A stretch of 64,000 bases of DNA from Streptomyces caeruleatus (GCF_001514235.1 NZ_KQ948937.1:2199-66198); one strand, 5' to 3'. Shown: positions 50,834-59,944, counted from the stretch's first letter. Program-made: numbers and translations. The notes: a model not told the origin generated them from the letters alone.

Positions 50834-51727
50834 CTACAGGCACTCCACCGCCATGGTCGACCAGGAGTGCGGGCCGCTCGTCGCGACCAGGAGGCGGTCG
50901 CCCGTGGTCAGGGTGCCCGAAGCGGCCTGCTGGTGCAGGGTGATGAGGGTGTCCGCCGAGAAACAGTGCCCCAGATCGGTGACAGGGCCGAGCAGAAGCT
51001 TCTGCACAGGCATCTTCATGGCCGCCATCAGGAACTTCTGCGCGTCGGGCCGGTAGTTGGGCATGACGACGTACGGGAAGTCGTCGCGGCCGCGTCCGAG
51101 TGCACCGAGGAGGTCGGCGATGCTCTCCGAGGCGAGTCGGACCGTCGCGAGGATGCCCTGTTCGGCCGTGCCGCCGGCGTCGAGGCGGATCGCCGTCCGG
51201 GATCCCGTACCCACCACCCGGAACTGTGGGCCGTCCCGCACGGGGTCGCGTGTGATGACGCACGCGGCGGCACCGTCGCTGAACACGGACAGGCCGCTTG
51301 CCATGACCCGGCGTCCCGACGCGGCGCGGTCGGCCAGTACGAGCAGGACGCGGTCGCACCGGCCCGAGTGGATCGCGTCGGAGGCGACCTGCACGGCAGG
51401 CGCCAGATTCCCGCAGTCCTGACCCGAAACGGCCAGGTGTGCCACCGAGACCAGACCGAGCCGGTCCAGGATTCGGCCCAGCGAGCCGGCGACGTCCGGG
51501 TCGTTCTCGCTCACGTAGACCACGAAGTCGGGTGGGGCGGCAGCGTCGGCGAGCGTCTGTTCGGCAGCGGCGGCCGCCATTTCCCAGATGTCCTGCGAGC
51601 TCTCCCGGAAATGGACGATCTCCGCCACCAGTGGGGACAGGTCCTCCGTGGTGGTCCCGGCGAGTTCCGAGACCTTGCGCAGATCTCCGCACGTGTATCG
51701 AATGAACGAGAGAAAAGTGTCCCGCAT
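50834..51727 (-). CDS. KAS III-like (thiolase-fold) enzyme with altered active site
   Basis: The 297-residue protein follows FabH layout loosely. It has a nucleophile-like Cys in LAVSGQDCGNLAPAVQVASD (about 105), GLSVFSDGAAACVIT, and the end DRLLVATSGPHSWSTMAVE. In place of the His in GHQxN it has VMPNYRPDAQKF, and in place of GNTSAAS it has DLGHCFSADTLITLH, so neither canonical His nor Asn is present where expected, although a His appears in the second. It therefore may transfer or release acyl groups instead of making C-C bonds, as some KAS III-like enzymes in natural-product pathways do. It is the last gene of the minus-strand operon, seven bases after the ferredoxin, with ATG 51727 after AGGAG. 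Confidence 0.75.
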   Translation of the reverse strand: MRDTFLSFIRYTCGDLRKVSELAGTTTEDLSPLVAEIVHFRESSQDIWEMAAAAAEQTLADAAAPPDFVVYVSENDPDVAGSLGRILDRLGLVSVAHLAVSGQDCGNLAPAVQVASDAIHSGRCDRVLLVLADRAASGRRVMASGLSVFSDGAAACVITRDPVRDGPQFRVVGTGSRTAIRLDAGGTAEQGILATVRLASESIADLLGALGRGRDDFPYVVMPNYRPDAQKFLMAAMKMPVQKLLLGPVTDLGHCFSADTLITLHQQAASGTLTTGDRLLVATSGPHSWSTMAVECL

Positions 51728-51733
51728 TGTTTC

Positions 51734-51937
51734 CTACTCCTGGTGTCCGGCCATGGAGATCGCCTTCACCGGGCAGCTCTCGATGGCGTCCCGCACGGCG
51801 TCGAAGAATTCCGGGGGCGGCTCGGCGGCCAGCAGCACGACGCTGCCGTCTGTGTCGTCCTGGTCGAAGACCTCCGGTGTGGCCAGCGCACACAGCCCTG
51901 ATCCGACACAGGCTTCGGCGTCCACGGCGATACGCAT
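51734..51937 (-). CDS. ferredoxin (single-cluster, P450 partner type)
   Basis: The 67-residue protein begins MRIAVDAEACVGSGLCALAT and ends with SCPVKAISM, giving a Cys-x5-Cys...Cys-Pro pattern. That suits a 3Fe-4S (or 3Fe/4Fe) ferredoxin of the type that passes electrons to bacterial P450s. It directly follows the P450 gene, 23 bases away. ATG 51937 is preceded by AGGAGG. A ferredoxin reductase is not encoded here and must come from elsewhere in the cell. Confidence 0.92.
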   Translation of the reverse strand: MRIAVDAEACVGSGLCALATPEVFDQDDTDGSVVLLAAEPPPEFFDAVRDAIESCPVKAISMAGHQE

Positions 51938-51960
51938 GCATTCCTCCTGGCGGCTGGGGG

Positions 51961-53160
51961 TCACCACGTCACGGGGAGCCGATGCACCCCGTAGATGCCC
52001 ATGTCGGTGGAGACCGGGACCTCTGTCGGCGGGACGGCCAGTGCCAGGTCCGGGAAACGTCGGAAGAGTGCCTGGAGAGCGATCCGCATTTCTATGCGTG
52101 CGAGGTTTTGGCCGATGCATTGGTGAATTCCGTAGCCGAAGGCGAGATGGCCTGTGGTCCTCCTGGAGAGGTCCAGTCGGTCGGGCTCATCGAAGTGCTC
52201 GGGGTCCCGGTTCGCCGCCGGCAGCGACACCGTGACCGACTCACCCGCCCTGAGCCGCTGCCCGGCGATCTCCACGTCCACCACGGGGGTGCGGGGGACC
52301 CCGAAGTGGAAAATGGTCAGGTACCTGAGCAGTTCCTCCACCGTGTTGTCGACGAGCGACGGGTCCGCCTTGAGCCTCGCCAGCTGGTCAGGGTGGGACA
52401 GCAGGGCGAAGGTGCCGAGACTCAGCGAATTCGCGGTCGTCTCGTGCCCGGCGGTGAGCAGCAGGACACCGACCCCGGCGATCTCCTCGGTGCTCAGGGT
52501 GCCGTCGGTGACCAGCATGCTCAGCAGATCATCGCTCGGCCTGCCCCGCTTGTGCTCGACAAGCCCTCGCAGCAGGCCGTTCAGGTGCTCCATCGCCTTC
52601 GCGGCGTCGTCGACGGAGGCTTCCAGACGGAACAGGGTCGCGCTGTTGCGCTGGAAGTCGGCCCGCTCGCCGTAGGGCACACCCAGCAGCTCGCAGATCG
52701 TCAGTGAGGGCACCGGCAACGCGAACGCCTCGACGAGATCGATCGGCGGCTTCGACCGGGCCATGGCCGCGAGATGGTCCTCGACGAGCTGCTCGATCTG
52801 CGGTTTCAGTTCCCTCATCCGGTGCGCCGTGAACCGGCCGGCCAGCTGTCGGCGGATCCGGGTGTGCTCGGGCGCGTCCATGTCGACGAGCCAGCCCGGC
52901 AGCGCGGGAACCCCGAAGAACAGGTCGACACCGGGCCGGGCCACCGGCGCCCGCTTCAGTTCGGACCGTGCGCTGAACCGCGGATCCGCGAGAACGCTCC
53001 GGGCCAGGCTGTGGCTGGTCACCAGCCATCCGACATGGCCGTCGGGGTAGCGCAGTCGGCGGATCGGTTCCCTCGCCCGGAACCCGGCGAGTTCGGCGGG
53101 GGGATCCCAGGGGTTCATCCGTCGCGTGGGCAGTGCGGGGGGCTCGGTCGACATCGTCAT
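51961..53160 (-). CDS. cytochrome P450
   Basis: The 399-residue protein has the I-helix oxygen motif LLTAGHETTANSLS, the ExxR in VEELLRYL, the PERF-like region EHFDEPDRLDLSR and the heme loop FGYGIHQCIGQNLAR with the cysteine ligand. It is a typical bacterial class I P450 of actinomycete CYP105/107 style. GHETT provides the acid-alcohol pair, so oxygen activation should be normal. ATG 53160 has AAGGAG five bases upstream. It is followed by its ferredoxin and preceded by a condensation-domain protein. It probably hydroxylates or couples the nonribosomal product, either free or carrier-bound. Confidence 0.93.
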   Translation of the reverse strand: MTMSTEPPALPTRRMNPWDPPAELAGFRAREPIRRLRYPDGHVGWLVTSHSLARSVLADPRFSARSELKRAPVARPGVDLFFGVPALPGWLVDMDAPEHTRIRRQLAGRFTAHRMRELKPQIEQLVEDHLAAMARSKPPIDLVEAFALPVPSLTICELLGVPYGERADFQRNSATLFRLEASVDDAAKAMEHLNGLLRGLVEHKRGRPSDDLLSMLVTDGTLSTEEIAGVGVLLLTAGHETTANSLSLGTFALLSHPDQLARLKADPSLVDNTVEELLRYLTIFHFGVPRTPVVDVEIAGQRLRAGESVTVSLPAANRDPEHFDEPDRLDLSRRTTGHLAFGYGIHQCIGQNLARIEMRIALQALFRRFPDLALAVPPTEVPVSTDMGIYGVHRLPVTW

Positions 53161-53202
53161 CGGATCTCCTTCCTCGACATGCGGTGGGGCGTTCGACCGG
53201 CG

Positions 53203-55134
53203 TCAGCAGGATCCCGTGACACGCTCGGCCAGTCGGCTCAGGGGAAGGGTGCTCATGAGGTCGGCGATCGTCAGTCCCTCGACACCGTCCTTCCGCAGGC
53301 CCCGCAGCATGGCCGGAATACGGGCGAAGGCCCCGCCCAGCTCGGCGTAGCTGCGCTCCAGGACCGGGGGGCTGTCGGGGTGCAGCTCCGCGAAGCGGCT
53401 CAGCAGCGATGCCTCGGCCGTCGTGGTGGGGGACCGCTGCGGCAGGGCGGTTCCGGTGCCCTGCGCGGTGAGGCCCGGTCCGGGGGCGAGCCAGGCCGCG
53501 GGCGAGTCCGGGACGTCGGGAGCAGCGTCGCGGATCACGAACCAGTCGGGTACGACCGGTATGCCGAGCAGCGGCCGGGCGTCCAGCAGCGCCAGGCGCA
53601 GCGCTTCTGGACTCACCCCGGGGCCGGCTACCACGCCCGCGAGGAGCTCCTCGCCCGCACCGCGCTCGTCGCCCCGGAAGACGGCGGCGAGCCGCACGCC
53701 GGGGCAGCTCTCCAGCGTCCTGACCAGGTCAGGCAGGTGGATCCAGCTCCCCCGGTGGTCCACCCAGTGCTCATTGGGCGGTACCCAGCGCGCGGGCACT
53801 CCCCGCAGCCGCGTACGCCGGACTCGCGGGTCGGCGGCCACCTGTTCCAGCAACGGGGTGAGGCCCCGGACGATCGATTCGGCCTCATCGAGGTCGAGCA
53901 GGCCCCGGTTGGCCTGGACGTTCAGGTGCAGGGAGCGGCCGTGGTCCTCGACCGCGAACTTGAAGCCGCCGAGCGTGTCGTACGCGTGGTGCTCCAGGCG
54001 TTCCTGTTCCCCGGAGGGGAGGTCGTCCTCCTCCGGGGCGCCGACCGTGTGGTTGATCTGGGGCGCGCCGTCCATGGCGCGGTCGGCTCCGCGGGCGATC
54101 TTGTGCATGAAGAGTGCGCCGTTGTCGCAGCGGCCGTGTTTCATGCAGACGAACAGGGCCCGGGTGGTCTCCCGGAGCACGTCGCGGAACTCCGGATCGC
54201 CTTGTAGGTCGACGAGCAGCCAGCCCTGGGTGATCGTCGTGCACACCAGGTCGTTCAGCCGGGGGTGGGACCGGTTGGCCAGGTTCGGTCGCAGCAGGGT
54301 GGTGTCGCGGCCCTTGACGTTGGCGAGGCACAGGGCGAGGGCGGTGGTGACGACGGCTGCGCGGGTGGAGCCCTCGCTGGTGGCGATGTCCTGTACCAGG
54401 CGGGCGAGCGGACGCGAGCGCAGCGTCATGGAGAAGCCGTCGGCCGGGCAGTCGCCGAACCGCCGGGGCGGCAGATCGTAGGGCTGCCTGCGGAACACGT
54501 CGTGCCAGTGCGCGAGAGCGGCGTGGGCGGCGGCGGATCCCTCGGGCGACGTCTCGTGGGCCACCTGGTCCCGTACGCTCCACCGCACGGGCGGCAGCGC
54601 CGGGGGAAGGCCGTCGGCGAGCCGGTCGAGACAGTGCTGGACCTCCCGCCGGACCACGCGCAGGGCGACGATGTCACCGATGATGTGGTGCAGCGCGAGC
54701 CAGAGCTGCCGGGGCTGTCCCAGGACCGTCAGTGCGGCTGCCCGCACCGGCAGTTGGGTCCCGAGGTCGAAAGGAGCCGTCAGCCAGCCGAGCAGCCGCT
54801 CCTCGGCTGCCTCGATGGCGGTACGGGTGTCGGCGCCCGCCTCGAACGGCGCGACCGTCGGCCGGGCGTCCGGGTGTTCCTGCTGCACCGGGTCCCCGTC
54901 GGGGCCGATGTGGAACGTCATGCGCAGTCCGTCGTGCCGGGCCGACAGTTCGGCGATCACGCGGGACAGGTCGTCGAGCGTCACGCCCTCGGGCACCTGC
55001 GCCGACACCGGGTTCACGAGATACGGCGGTGATTGCTCCGCATGGTGATCGACCCATGTCCAGTGCTGGGCCGGGAGCAGGGGCAGGGGCACCCGTGAAC
55101 GGGCGGGCGGAACAGCCGACTGGGGCGGGAGCAC
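53203..55134 (-). CDS. free-standing condensation-domain protein with vestigial A-subdomain and carrier-like tail
   Basis: Residues 1-440 of 643 form a condensation domain with the catalytic motif ALHHIIGDIVALRVV (HHxxxD at 149-154). Further core motifs include TRAAVVTTALALCLANVKGR and RDTTLLRPNLANRSHPRLND. From about 460 the sequence HWVDHRGSWIHLPDLVRTLE, CPGVRLAAVFRGDE and LGIPVVPDWFVIRD has the pattern of the C-terminal subdomain of an adenylation domain, without a large subdomain. The last 60 residues (YAELGGAFARIPAMLRG) look like a carrier domain, but the motif GGxS is GGAFA, so the phosphopantetheine serine is lost. GTG 55134 follows AAGGA. It probably acts in trans on the lone PCP or on the synthetase at 59945. 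Confidence 0.82.
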   Translation of the reverse strand: MLPPQSAVPPARSRVPLPLLPAQHWTWVDHHAEQSPPYLVNPVSAQVPEGVTLDDLSRVIAELSARHDGLRMTFHIGPDGDPVQQEHPDARPTVAPFEAGADTRTAIEAAEERLLGWLTAPFDLGTQLPVRAAALTVLGQPRQLWLALHHIIGDIVALRVVRREVQHCLDRLADGLPPALPPVRWSVRDQVAHETSPEGSAAAHAALAHWHDVFRRQPYDLPPRRFGDCPADGFSMTLRSRPLARLVQDIATSEGSTRAAVVTTALALCLANVKGRDTTLLRPNLANRSHPRLNDLVCTTITQGWLLVDLQGDPEFRDVLRETTRALFVCMKHGRCDNGALFMHKIARGADRAMDGAPQINHTVGAPEEDDLPSGEQERLEHHAYDTLGGFKFAVEDHGRSLHLNVQANRGLLDLDEAESIVRGLTPLLEQVAADPRVRRTRLRGVPARWVPPNEHWVDHRGSWIHLPDLVRTLESCPGVRLAAVFRGDERGAGEELLAGVVAGPGVSPEALRLALLDARPLLGIPVVPDWFVIRDAAPDVPDSPAAWLAPGPGLTAQGTGTALPQRSPTTTAEASLLSRFAELHPDSPPVLERSYAELGGAFARIPAMLRGLRKDGVEGLTIADLMSTLPLSRLAERVTGSC

Positions 55135-55150
55135 GAGGGTGTCTTTCCTT

Positions 55151-56548
55151 TCACAGCGAGCGGACGTCCTGGTCCGCGCAGTCCCTGAGGAGTGCGTGGA
55201 TGTTCAGCACTATCTGCTCCTGGAGGTGAGCGGGGACGTACCGGCGGTCCGAGAAGAACCTGATGGCGACATCGCCGCCGTCCGTGCGGATGTTGAGGCC
55301 GAAGCGGAGCAGGGTCGAGGCGATGGGCGGATTCTCACGCAACACGAAGTCGCCGTCCGCCGGCTCGGCGATGTCCTCCGGGAAGACCGGATCCGGTTCC
55401 TGCAACACGTTGACGTACTGGTCGAGCGCAGGGCGGGTCCCCTGCCCCGACGGGCACAGCAGGCGGTACAGGCTCGCGGGGTCCCACATGCTCGTACGGG
55501 GGAGGCCCAGGACCCGGGGCCACACCTCGCGCACCAGGCCGTGCAGCGAGTGGCCCAGTGCGGGCAGGGTCAGCAGCCCTTGCTGTGCCACACAGCCCAG
55601 GTAACCGACCGTACGGGGCAGCCAGCGGTTGGAACACGTGATGACGAGGGAGCACGACTCGACCTCGGCGGCACGGCCCAGGGCAGCCGCGGCAGCGGCG
55701 AGATACACGGCGGACGGACTCACGCCGAGTGCGCCCGCCGCTTTCCGCACGCGGGTGCCCGTGCCCTTCGAATACAGGCTCACGCAGGGATACCGGGGCT
55801 CGGTGTCGGCCTCGGCCTCGGCGTCGACAGGCGTGCGGAAGAGCGACCACGGCACTTCCCGCAGCCCCTTCTCCCAGGAGGCCAGCGCCGTGTCCAGGAT
55901 GGCGCGGCCCCGTGGGGACTGCTCGAACGCGGCGTGGTCGAGCGGCTGGTTCACGATCGGCGGCAGTGCCGCCGCGTCGCCGCCCTTGAGCAGGTGGGCG
56001 CACTCCTGCGCGAGGAGGTCGGCCGCGACCGCGTCGACGGTGAGGTGGGAGAGGGACGCGACGAGCCAGGCGGGGGCACCGCCCCGGGTGAGTACGGCGA
56101 AGTCGACCGCCCGGTCCGCGGGCGGTGTCCCGGCCCGGGCGGTCAGGTCCGCCACGAGGCGGGTGACCTCGGGGGCCGTCGGCCGGCCGGCCTCGGCCAC
56201 TCGAACCGGCAACGTCCCGCTCCGGAGGACCTGTTGGTCCGGCACCCCGCCGTCCCCTCCGCCGACGAAGACCGTCCGCAGCCCTTCGTGGCGCTCGGTG
56301 ACCTGGCTGACGACGCCCAGGACGTCCCTCAGGCTGCGGCCGGCCGGCACCTCCACCAGGAGCGGCACCTGGAATCTGGCCGTGTGCGGCCGATTGGCCT
56401 CGAGCGTCAGCCAGGTGTCGCGCTGCCCCCAGGTGGTGGTGGCCCTGCCCCCGCGCGCTCCCGTGAACGGGGCCTCGACGGTGCTGTCCGCTTCGAACAC
56501 GCGGTGTTCCCTCCCCGAACCGGCCAGTGTCCGTTTCTCGTCGGTCAT
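55151..56548 (-). CDS. free-standing condensation-like protein with altered HHxxxD motif
   Basis: The 465-residue protein has condensation-domain features: an early RDTWLTLEANRP segment, TERHEGLRTVFVGGG, then WLVASLSHLTVDAVAADLLA, where the active motif HHxxxD reads SHLTVD (167-172). It also has SPSAVYLAAAAAALGRAAEV, SLVITCSNRWLPRTVGYLG and a final IVLNIHALLRDC. The catalytic second His and the Asp remain while the first His is Ser, a change seen in some active relatives. It may join, epimerise, dehydrate or transfer acyl groups. ATG 56548 overlaps the stop of the luciferase-like gene (ATGA), so the two are coupled. The stop lies 16 bases before the next condensation protein. Confidence 0.8.
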   Translation of the reverse strand: MTDEKRTLAGSGREHRVFEADSTVEAPFTGARGGRATTTWGQRDTWLTLEANRPHTARFQVPLLVEVPAGRSLRDVLGVVSQVTERHEGLRTVFVGGGDGGVPDQQVLRSGTLPVRVAEAGRPTAPEVTRLVADLTARAGTPPADRAVDFAVLTRGGAPAWLVASLSHLTVDAVAADLLAQECAHLLKGGDAAALPPIVNQPLDHAAFEQSPRGRAILDTALASWEKGLREVPWSLFRTPVDAEAEADTEPRYPCVSLYSKGTGTRVRKAAGALGVSPSAVYLAAAAAALGRAAEVESCSLVITCSNRWLPRTVGYLGCVAQQGLLTLPALGHSLHGLVREVWPRVLGLPRTSMWDPASLYRLLCPSGQGTRPALDQYVNVLQEPDPVFPEDIAEPADGDFVLRENPPIASTLLRFGLNIRTDGGDVAIRFFSDRRYVPAHLQEQIVLNIHALLRDCADQDVRSL

Positions 56549-57609
56549 CGTGCTGCCGCCCTGCTGCCTGGACGGTCCGGTGCACAGCCCTGTCGGCGCA
56601 CCAGCCGCAAGACCTCCTCGATGCCGCCCCGGTCGTCCGCTGCCTCCCCGTTGAGGAGCACATGGCCGACGCCGGCCTCGACGTAGGCGGCGAGGCGGTC
56701 CGCCACTTCCTCGTGACTGCCCACCAGGAACGGGGCGCTGGCCTGTCCGCTGCGGAAGGCTCCGAGCCAGTACACGTCCGTCCCCGCGGTGTCGGCCGGC
56801 GCTTCCTCCTCGGCGACCGCCCGGACGGCGAGCTGCCGCGCCCAGGAGTTCTGCGACACGGTCTTGAGCAAGGTCTCCTGCCGGCCCCGCCAGGACTCGG
56901 GGAAGCGCTCCCTGGCCGCGTCCCAGGCCGCGGTGCTGTCGGACCTGGCGATGATGCCGATGCGGATGCCCAGGTCACCTCGGTAGCCGCCGGCGCGCAG
57001 CGGGGTGAGGAAGTCGTCCAGCCAGGCGTCGACGGGAGCGGGATGGGTGACCACGACGTCGGCGATGTCCTTGGCCACGCTCAGGCCCGCCGCCGATGAG
57101 CCGGCGACGAAGATCTTGCAGTCGGAGAGCACCTCGGGACGCGGCTCCAGCCTGAACTGCCGGTAGGCGTACCACTCGCCTTCCTCGTCGAGGAGCTCAC
57201 CGCGCAGCAGGGCGCGCAGGGTGCGCCCGTACTCGCGCATCCGGGCATAGCGCTGATCGTGGCTCAGCAGATCCCCGGTTCTGCGCAGTTCGTCGTCGCG
57301 TGCGCCCGCGACGAGGTTGAAATACAGGGGACGGCCGTAGAGCGTCGCGTACGCCGCGGCCATGGCGGCGGCCGTGTGCGGAGCCATCGAGGCGGGCTGC
57401 ACCGCGATCAGCGGCACGAGGTCGCTGGTGACGGAGCCGAGGTGGCCCGCGATCAGCCACGGGTCCACCTCGTGCAGGTTGTGGGGGACGAGGATGCCGT
57501 GCCAGCCCGCGCTCTCGCACGACTCGGCGGTGGCCGTGACCCTGGCCCGATAGCTCTCTGCCATGTCTTCGGGACCGGTGGACGGCGGGGTCACCGAGTA
57601 GATGTGCAT
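56545..57609 (-). CDS. luciferase-like FMN-dependent monooxygenase (LLM class)
   Basis: The 354-residue protein has the bacterial luciferase/alkanesulfonate monooxygenase fold. It has HGILVPHNLHEVDPWLIAGH, VPLIAVQPASMAPHTAAAMA, LYFNLVAGARDDELRRTGDL, QRYARMREYGRTLRAL and the FMN phosphate region IFVAGSSAAGLSVAKDIAD, ending with PFLVGSHEEVADRLAAYVEA. It is closest in layout to SsuD-like two-component monooxygenases, which need reduced FMN from a separate reductase. ATG 57609 has GGAG six bases before it. A GTG at 57633 is an alternative. In an NRPS setting such enzymes hydroxylate carrier-bound aminoacyl or acyl groups or cleave C-S/C-N bonds, so substrate choice here is open. Confidence 0.87.
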   Translation of the reverse strand: MHIYSVTPPSTGPEDMAESYRARVTATAESCESAGWHGILVPHNLHEVDPWLIAGHLGSVTSDLVPLIAVQPASMAPHTAAAMAAAYATLYGRPLYFNLVAGARDDELRRTGDLLSHDQRYARMREYGRTLRALLRGELLDEEGEWYAYRQFRLEPRPEVLSDCKIFVAGSSAAGLSVAKDIADVVVTHPAPVDAWLDDFLTPLRAGGYRGDLGIRIGIIARSDSTAAWDAARERFPESWRGRQETLLKTVSQNSWARQLAVRAVAEEEAPADTAGTDVYWLGAFRSGQASAPFLVGSHEEVADRLAAYVEAGVGHVLLNGEAADDRGGIEEVLRLVRRQGCAPDRPGSRAAAR

Positions 57610-57654
57610 GAACATCTCCGTTCTGCGGGTCACCGTCGGGTGGTTGTCGCCCGC

Positions 57655-57918
57655 TCACTGCGGATCTCCCGGCAGACCGGCCGCCTCGGCCAGTCGGTCG
57701 GTGATGATCTTGATCATCGCCCCGGCACTGCGGGCGACGACCACTTCGAGGGCGTCGAATTCGATTTCGAACCGCTCCTGTACGAGCGCTGCGAGATGTA
57801 CGGCCTGGATAGAGGTGCCGCCCGAATCAAAAAAATCCGCGTCATCGCTTGTCGATTCACTCTCCAAAGATGTGCGCCAGATCTCGGAAAATGCTTCCCG
57901 GATATCCGCTTCGTTCAT
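57655..57918 (-). CDS. free-standing peptidyl/acyl carrier protein
   Basis: The 87-residue protein has the phosphopantetheine motif DADFFDSGGTSIQAVHLAAL, with Ser at about 36. The GGTS form is more typical of peptidyl carriers of NRPS systems than of fatty-acid ACPs. ATG 57918 has GGGGAG seven bases before it. It is the first gene of a seven-gene minus-strand operon, and 404 bases separate it from the divergent flavoenzyme. It is the most likely platform on which the monooxygenase, condensation proteins and P450 act, since no other intact carrier is encoded on this strand. Confidence 0.92.
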   Translation of the reverse strand: MNEADIREAFSEIWRTSLESESTSDDADFFDSGGTSIQAVHLAALVQERFEIEFDALEVVVARSAGAMIKIITDRLAEAAGLPGDPQ

Positions 57919-58322
57919 GGGTGCTCTCCCCGGAAGTTGCAAATGGCCGTTTTCTCGGTGAGCGACGCTAAAGGGATCTCGGGGCAGGGTCAAGGCCTCA
58001 GGATTACCTTGAGCGACTGCATGTTGCCCGCAACGATCGTGCCAAAACTTACTTGGATGTCTTTCGAAAGTTTCGGCGGGGTTGACGTTTACGGAGGGAC
58101 CCTTCTACATTCTGGTCGGCTGCCCAATCGGCGTTCGAGATGCCGAACGGGCGCATGGCAACTGTTCAGCAGGGGTGTCTGGTTCGTTCAGTCGCAGGTC
58201 GAGGCGCCGTCGATGCCGGCAAGTGAATCGCGGCAACTGCAAATTGGGGCATTTTGCGCCCTTGAGCAAGTCACGGTGTGCCGATCGCGAAATCCGGAAG
58301 TTGATTCAAGAGGAGCTCACGG
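57919..58322. promoter_or_regulatory. divergent intergenic region of the nonribosomal cluster, with a possible plus-strand promoter
   Basis: No gene is visible in these 404 bases. TTGACG at 58082-58087 and TACATT at 58106-58111, 18 bases apart, form a plausible vegetative promoter for the plus-strand genes. The region is less G/C rich than its surroundings. Regulator binding here could switch both arms of the cluster. Confidence 0.45.
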
Positions 58323-59753
58323 ATGCCTGGAAACCACGATGTCATCGTCGTCGGAAATGGCGCACTGGGATCGTCCATTTCCTTCGAACTGGCCCGCCGA
58401 GGGGTAAGTGTCGCCCGTATCGGGGGTTCGGATCGCGGGCACGCGGCGTCAACCGCTGCCGGTGCGATGCTCGGCTGCTTCGGTGAAGTGACCGAACCGC
58501 TGATGGCGACCGAGCACGGGCGCTCCAAGCTCTCCCTGGACTATCAGGCTCGACATCTCTGGCCGACTTGGCTGGACGAACTCTCGGTGCACTCCGGCGA
58601 TGACTCCGAAATCATCACGGCGGACGGCACCTTCGTCTTCCTGAACTCCGTGGGAACAGCCGCGATCGACACGACCAACTTCGCGGTCATCGAAGCGGCC
58701 CTGCAGGAGTACGACGAGCCCTACGAGCATGTCGACGCCGAGAGCATCGACTGGATGGAGCCCAACGAACTGTTCCGTCCGCTCCGGGCGCTCTTCATGC
58801 CCCGCGAGCACGCCGTGCACACCGCCCGGCTGCTCGCCAAGCTGGACGCGGCACTGATCAAGGCCGGGGGCGTGATCTTCGAGGACCACGTGACCTCGCT
58901 CGTCACGGACGGCGACTCCGTGACGGGTGTGGTCCTGGCCGACGGCCGGCGGCTCAGCGCCCAGCACGTGATCGTGGCCGCGGGCGCGAATTCCGTGGAG
59001 CTGCTCGCGGACCTGGAGGACCTGCACCGCAGGATTCCCCCGATGGTCAGCGGCTACGGCGTCTCCGCGCTCGTGCGCACCAAGGACGGGTCGCTGCCCC
59101 GCTCGGTCCTGCGGACCCCGAACCGGGCGCTCGCCTGCGGCCTGCACTGCGTGCCCCGCGGCGACGGCACCCTCTACCTCGGCGCCACGAACATCATTTC
59201 CGACACCCCGCGTGAGCACGCCGACCTCAAGGACCTGAAGTTCCTGGTCGACTGCGCGATCGACCAGCTCCACACAGGCCTGGAGGAGGCGGCCCTGGTG
59301 GCCACCCAGGTCGGCAACCGGCCGATCCCCGCCGACGGCTACCCCTTGTTCGGGGCCACCGGTGTGGACGGCCTGTGGATGGCGAGCGGTACCTACCGCG
59401 ACGGTCTGCACCAGTCGCCGTTGCTCGCCCGGGAAATGGCGGACCTGATCGAGAACGGCACCGGCCAGGTCGGTGAGCTGGTCCCGTTCGCCCCCGCCCG
59501 CGCGCCGCTCGCCCCCGGGACCCGCGAGCAGGTGGTGGCCGGCGCCGTGTCCCACATGGTCGCCACCGGTTACGAGCGCAAGTGGACCATCACGGGCGAG
59601 TGGCCCGCGATCATCGAGGAAGCGCTGACTGAGAAGTACCGTAGGACAGCCGACGACCTGGACGCGGAGTTCACCCCTCCCGCGGAGTTCCTGGTGACCA
59701 TGACCGACCAGAAGTGGGCCCGGCTGCGGCGCTACTACGCCGCCTGGCGATGA
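58323..59753 (+). CDS. FAD-dependent amine/amino-acid oxidase (DAO, glycine-oxidase-like)
   Basis: The 476-residue protein begins with the FAD Rossmann motif DVIVVGNGALGSSISFELAR (GxGxxG). It continues with GHAASTAAGAMLGCFGEVTE, the DAO-family segment after the nucleotide-binding fold, then ADGRRLSAQHVIVAAGANSV and near the end GNRPIPADGYPLFGATGVDG and LWMASGTYRDGLHQSPLLAR. These mark the DadA/ThiO/glycine oxidase family, which oxidises amines to imines with oxygen. The C-terminal 80 residues extend beyond the usual end (helical, ending RLRRYYAAWR). ATG 58323 follows AGAGGAG at seven bases. It starts the plus-strand unit with the NRPS and ligase and may prepare an oxidised amino-acid building block. 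Confidence 0.87.
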   Translation: MPGNHDVIVVGNGALGSSISFELARRGVSVARIGGSDRGHAASTAAGAMLGCFGEVTEPLMATEHGRSKLSLDYQARHLWPTWLDELSVHSGDDSEIITADGTFVFLNSVGTAAIDTTNFAVIEAALQEYDEPYEHVDAESIDWMEPNELFRPLRALFMPREHAVHTARLLAKLDAALIKAGGVIFEDHVTSLVTDGDSVTGVVLADGRRLSAQHVIVAAGANSVELLADLEDLHRRIPPMVSGYGVSALVRTKDGSLPRSVLRTPNRALACGLHCVPRGDGTLYLGATNIISDTPREHADLKDLKFLVDCAIDQLHTGLEEAALVATQVGNRPIPADGYPLFGATGVDGLWMASGTYRDGLHQSPLLAREMADLIENGTGQVGELVPFAPARAPLAPGTREQVVAGAVSHMVATGYERKWTITGEWPAIIEEALTEKYRRTADDLDAEFTPPAEFLVTMTDQKWARLRRYYAAWR

Positions 59754-59944
59754 CGAACCGGTCCCGGCGGGCCGTACGGCCCGCGCACCCGCCCGTCGGG
59801 CCCGCGGACGCCTGATATCCCGTCAACTCCGACGACCGCCACGGATCCGGCCGCGGGACCGGCGACAGCCCCCGCCAGCGGGACCACGGGGCGCCGGTCG
59901 GGGCCGCGAGCCTGGCGAACAGTCCAGACGCACGAAGGTCGAAG

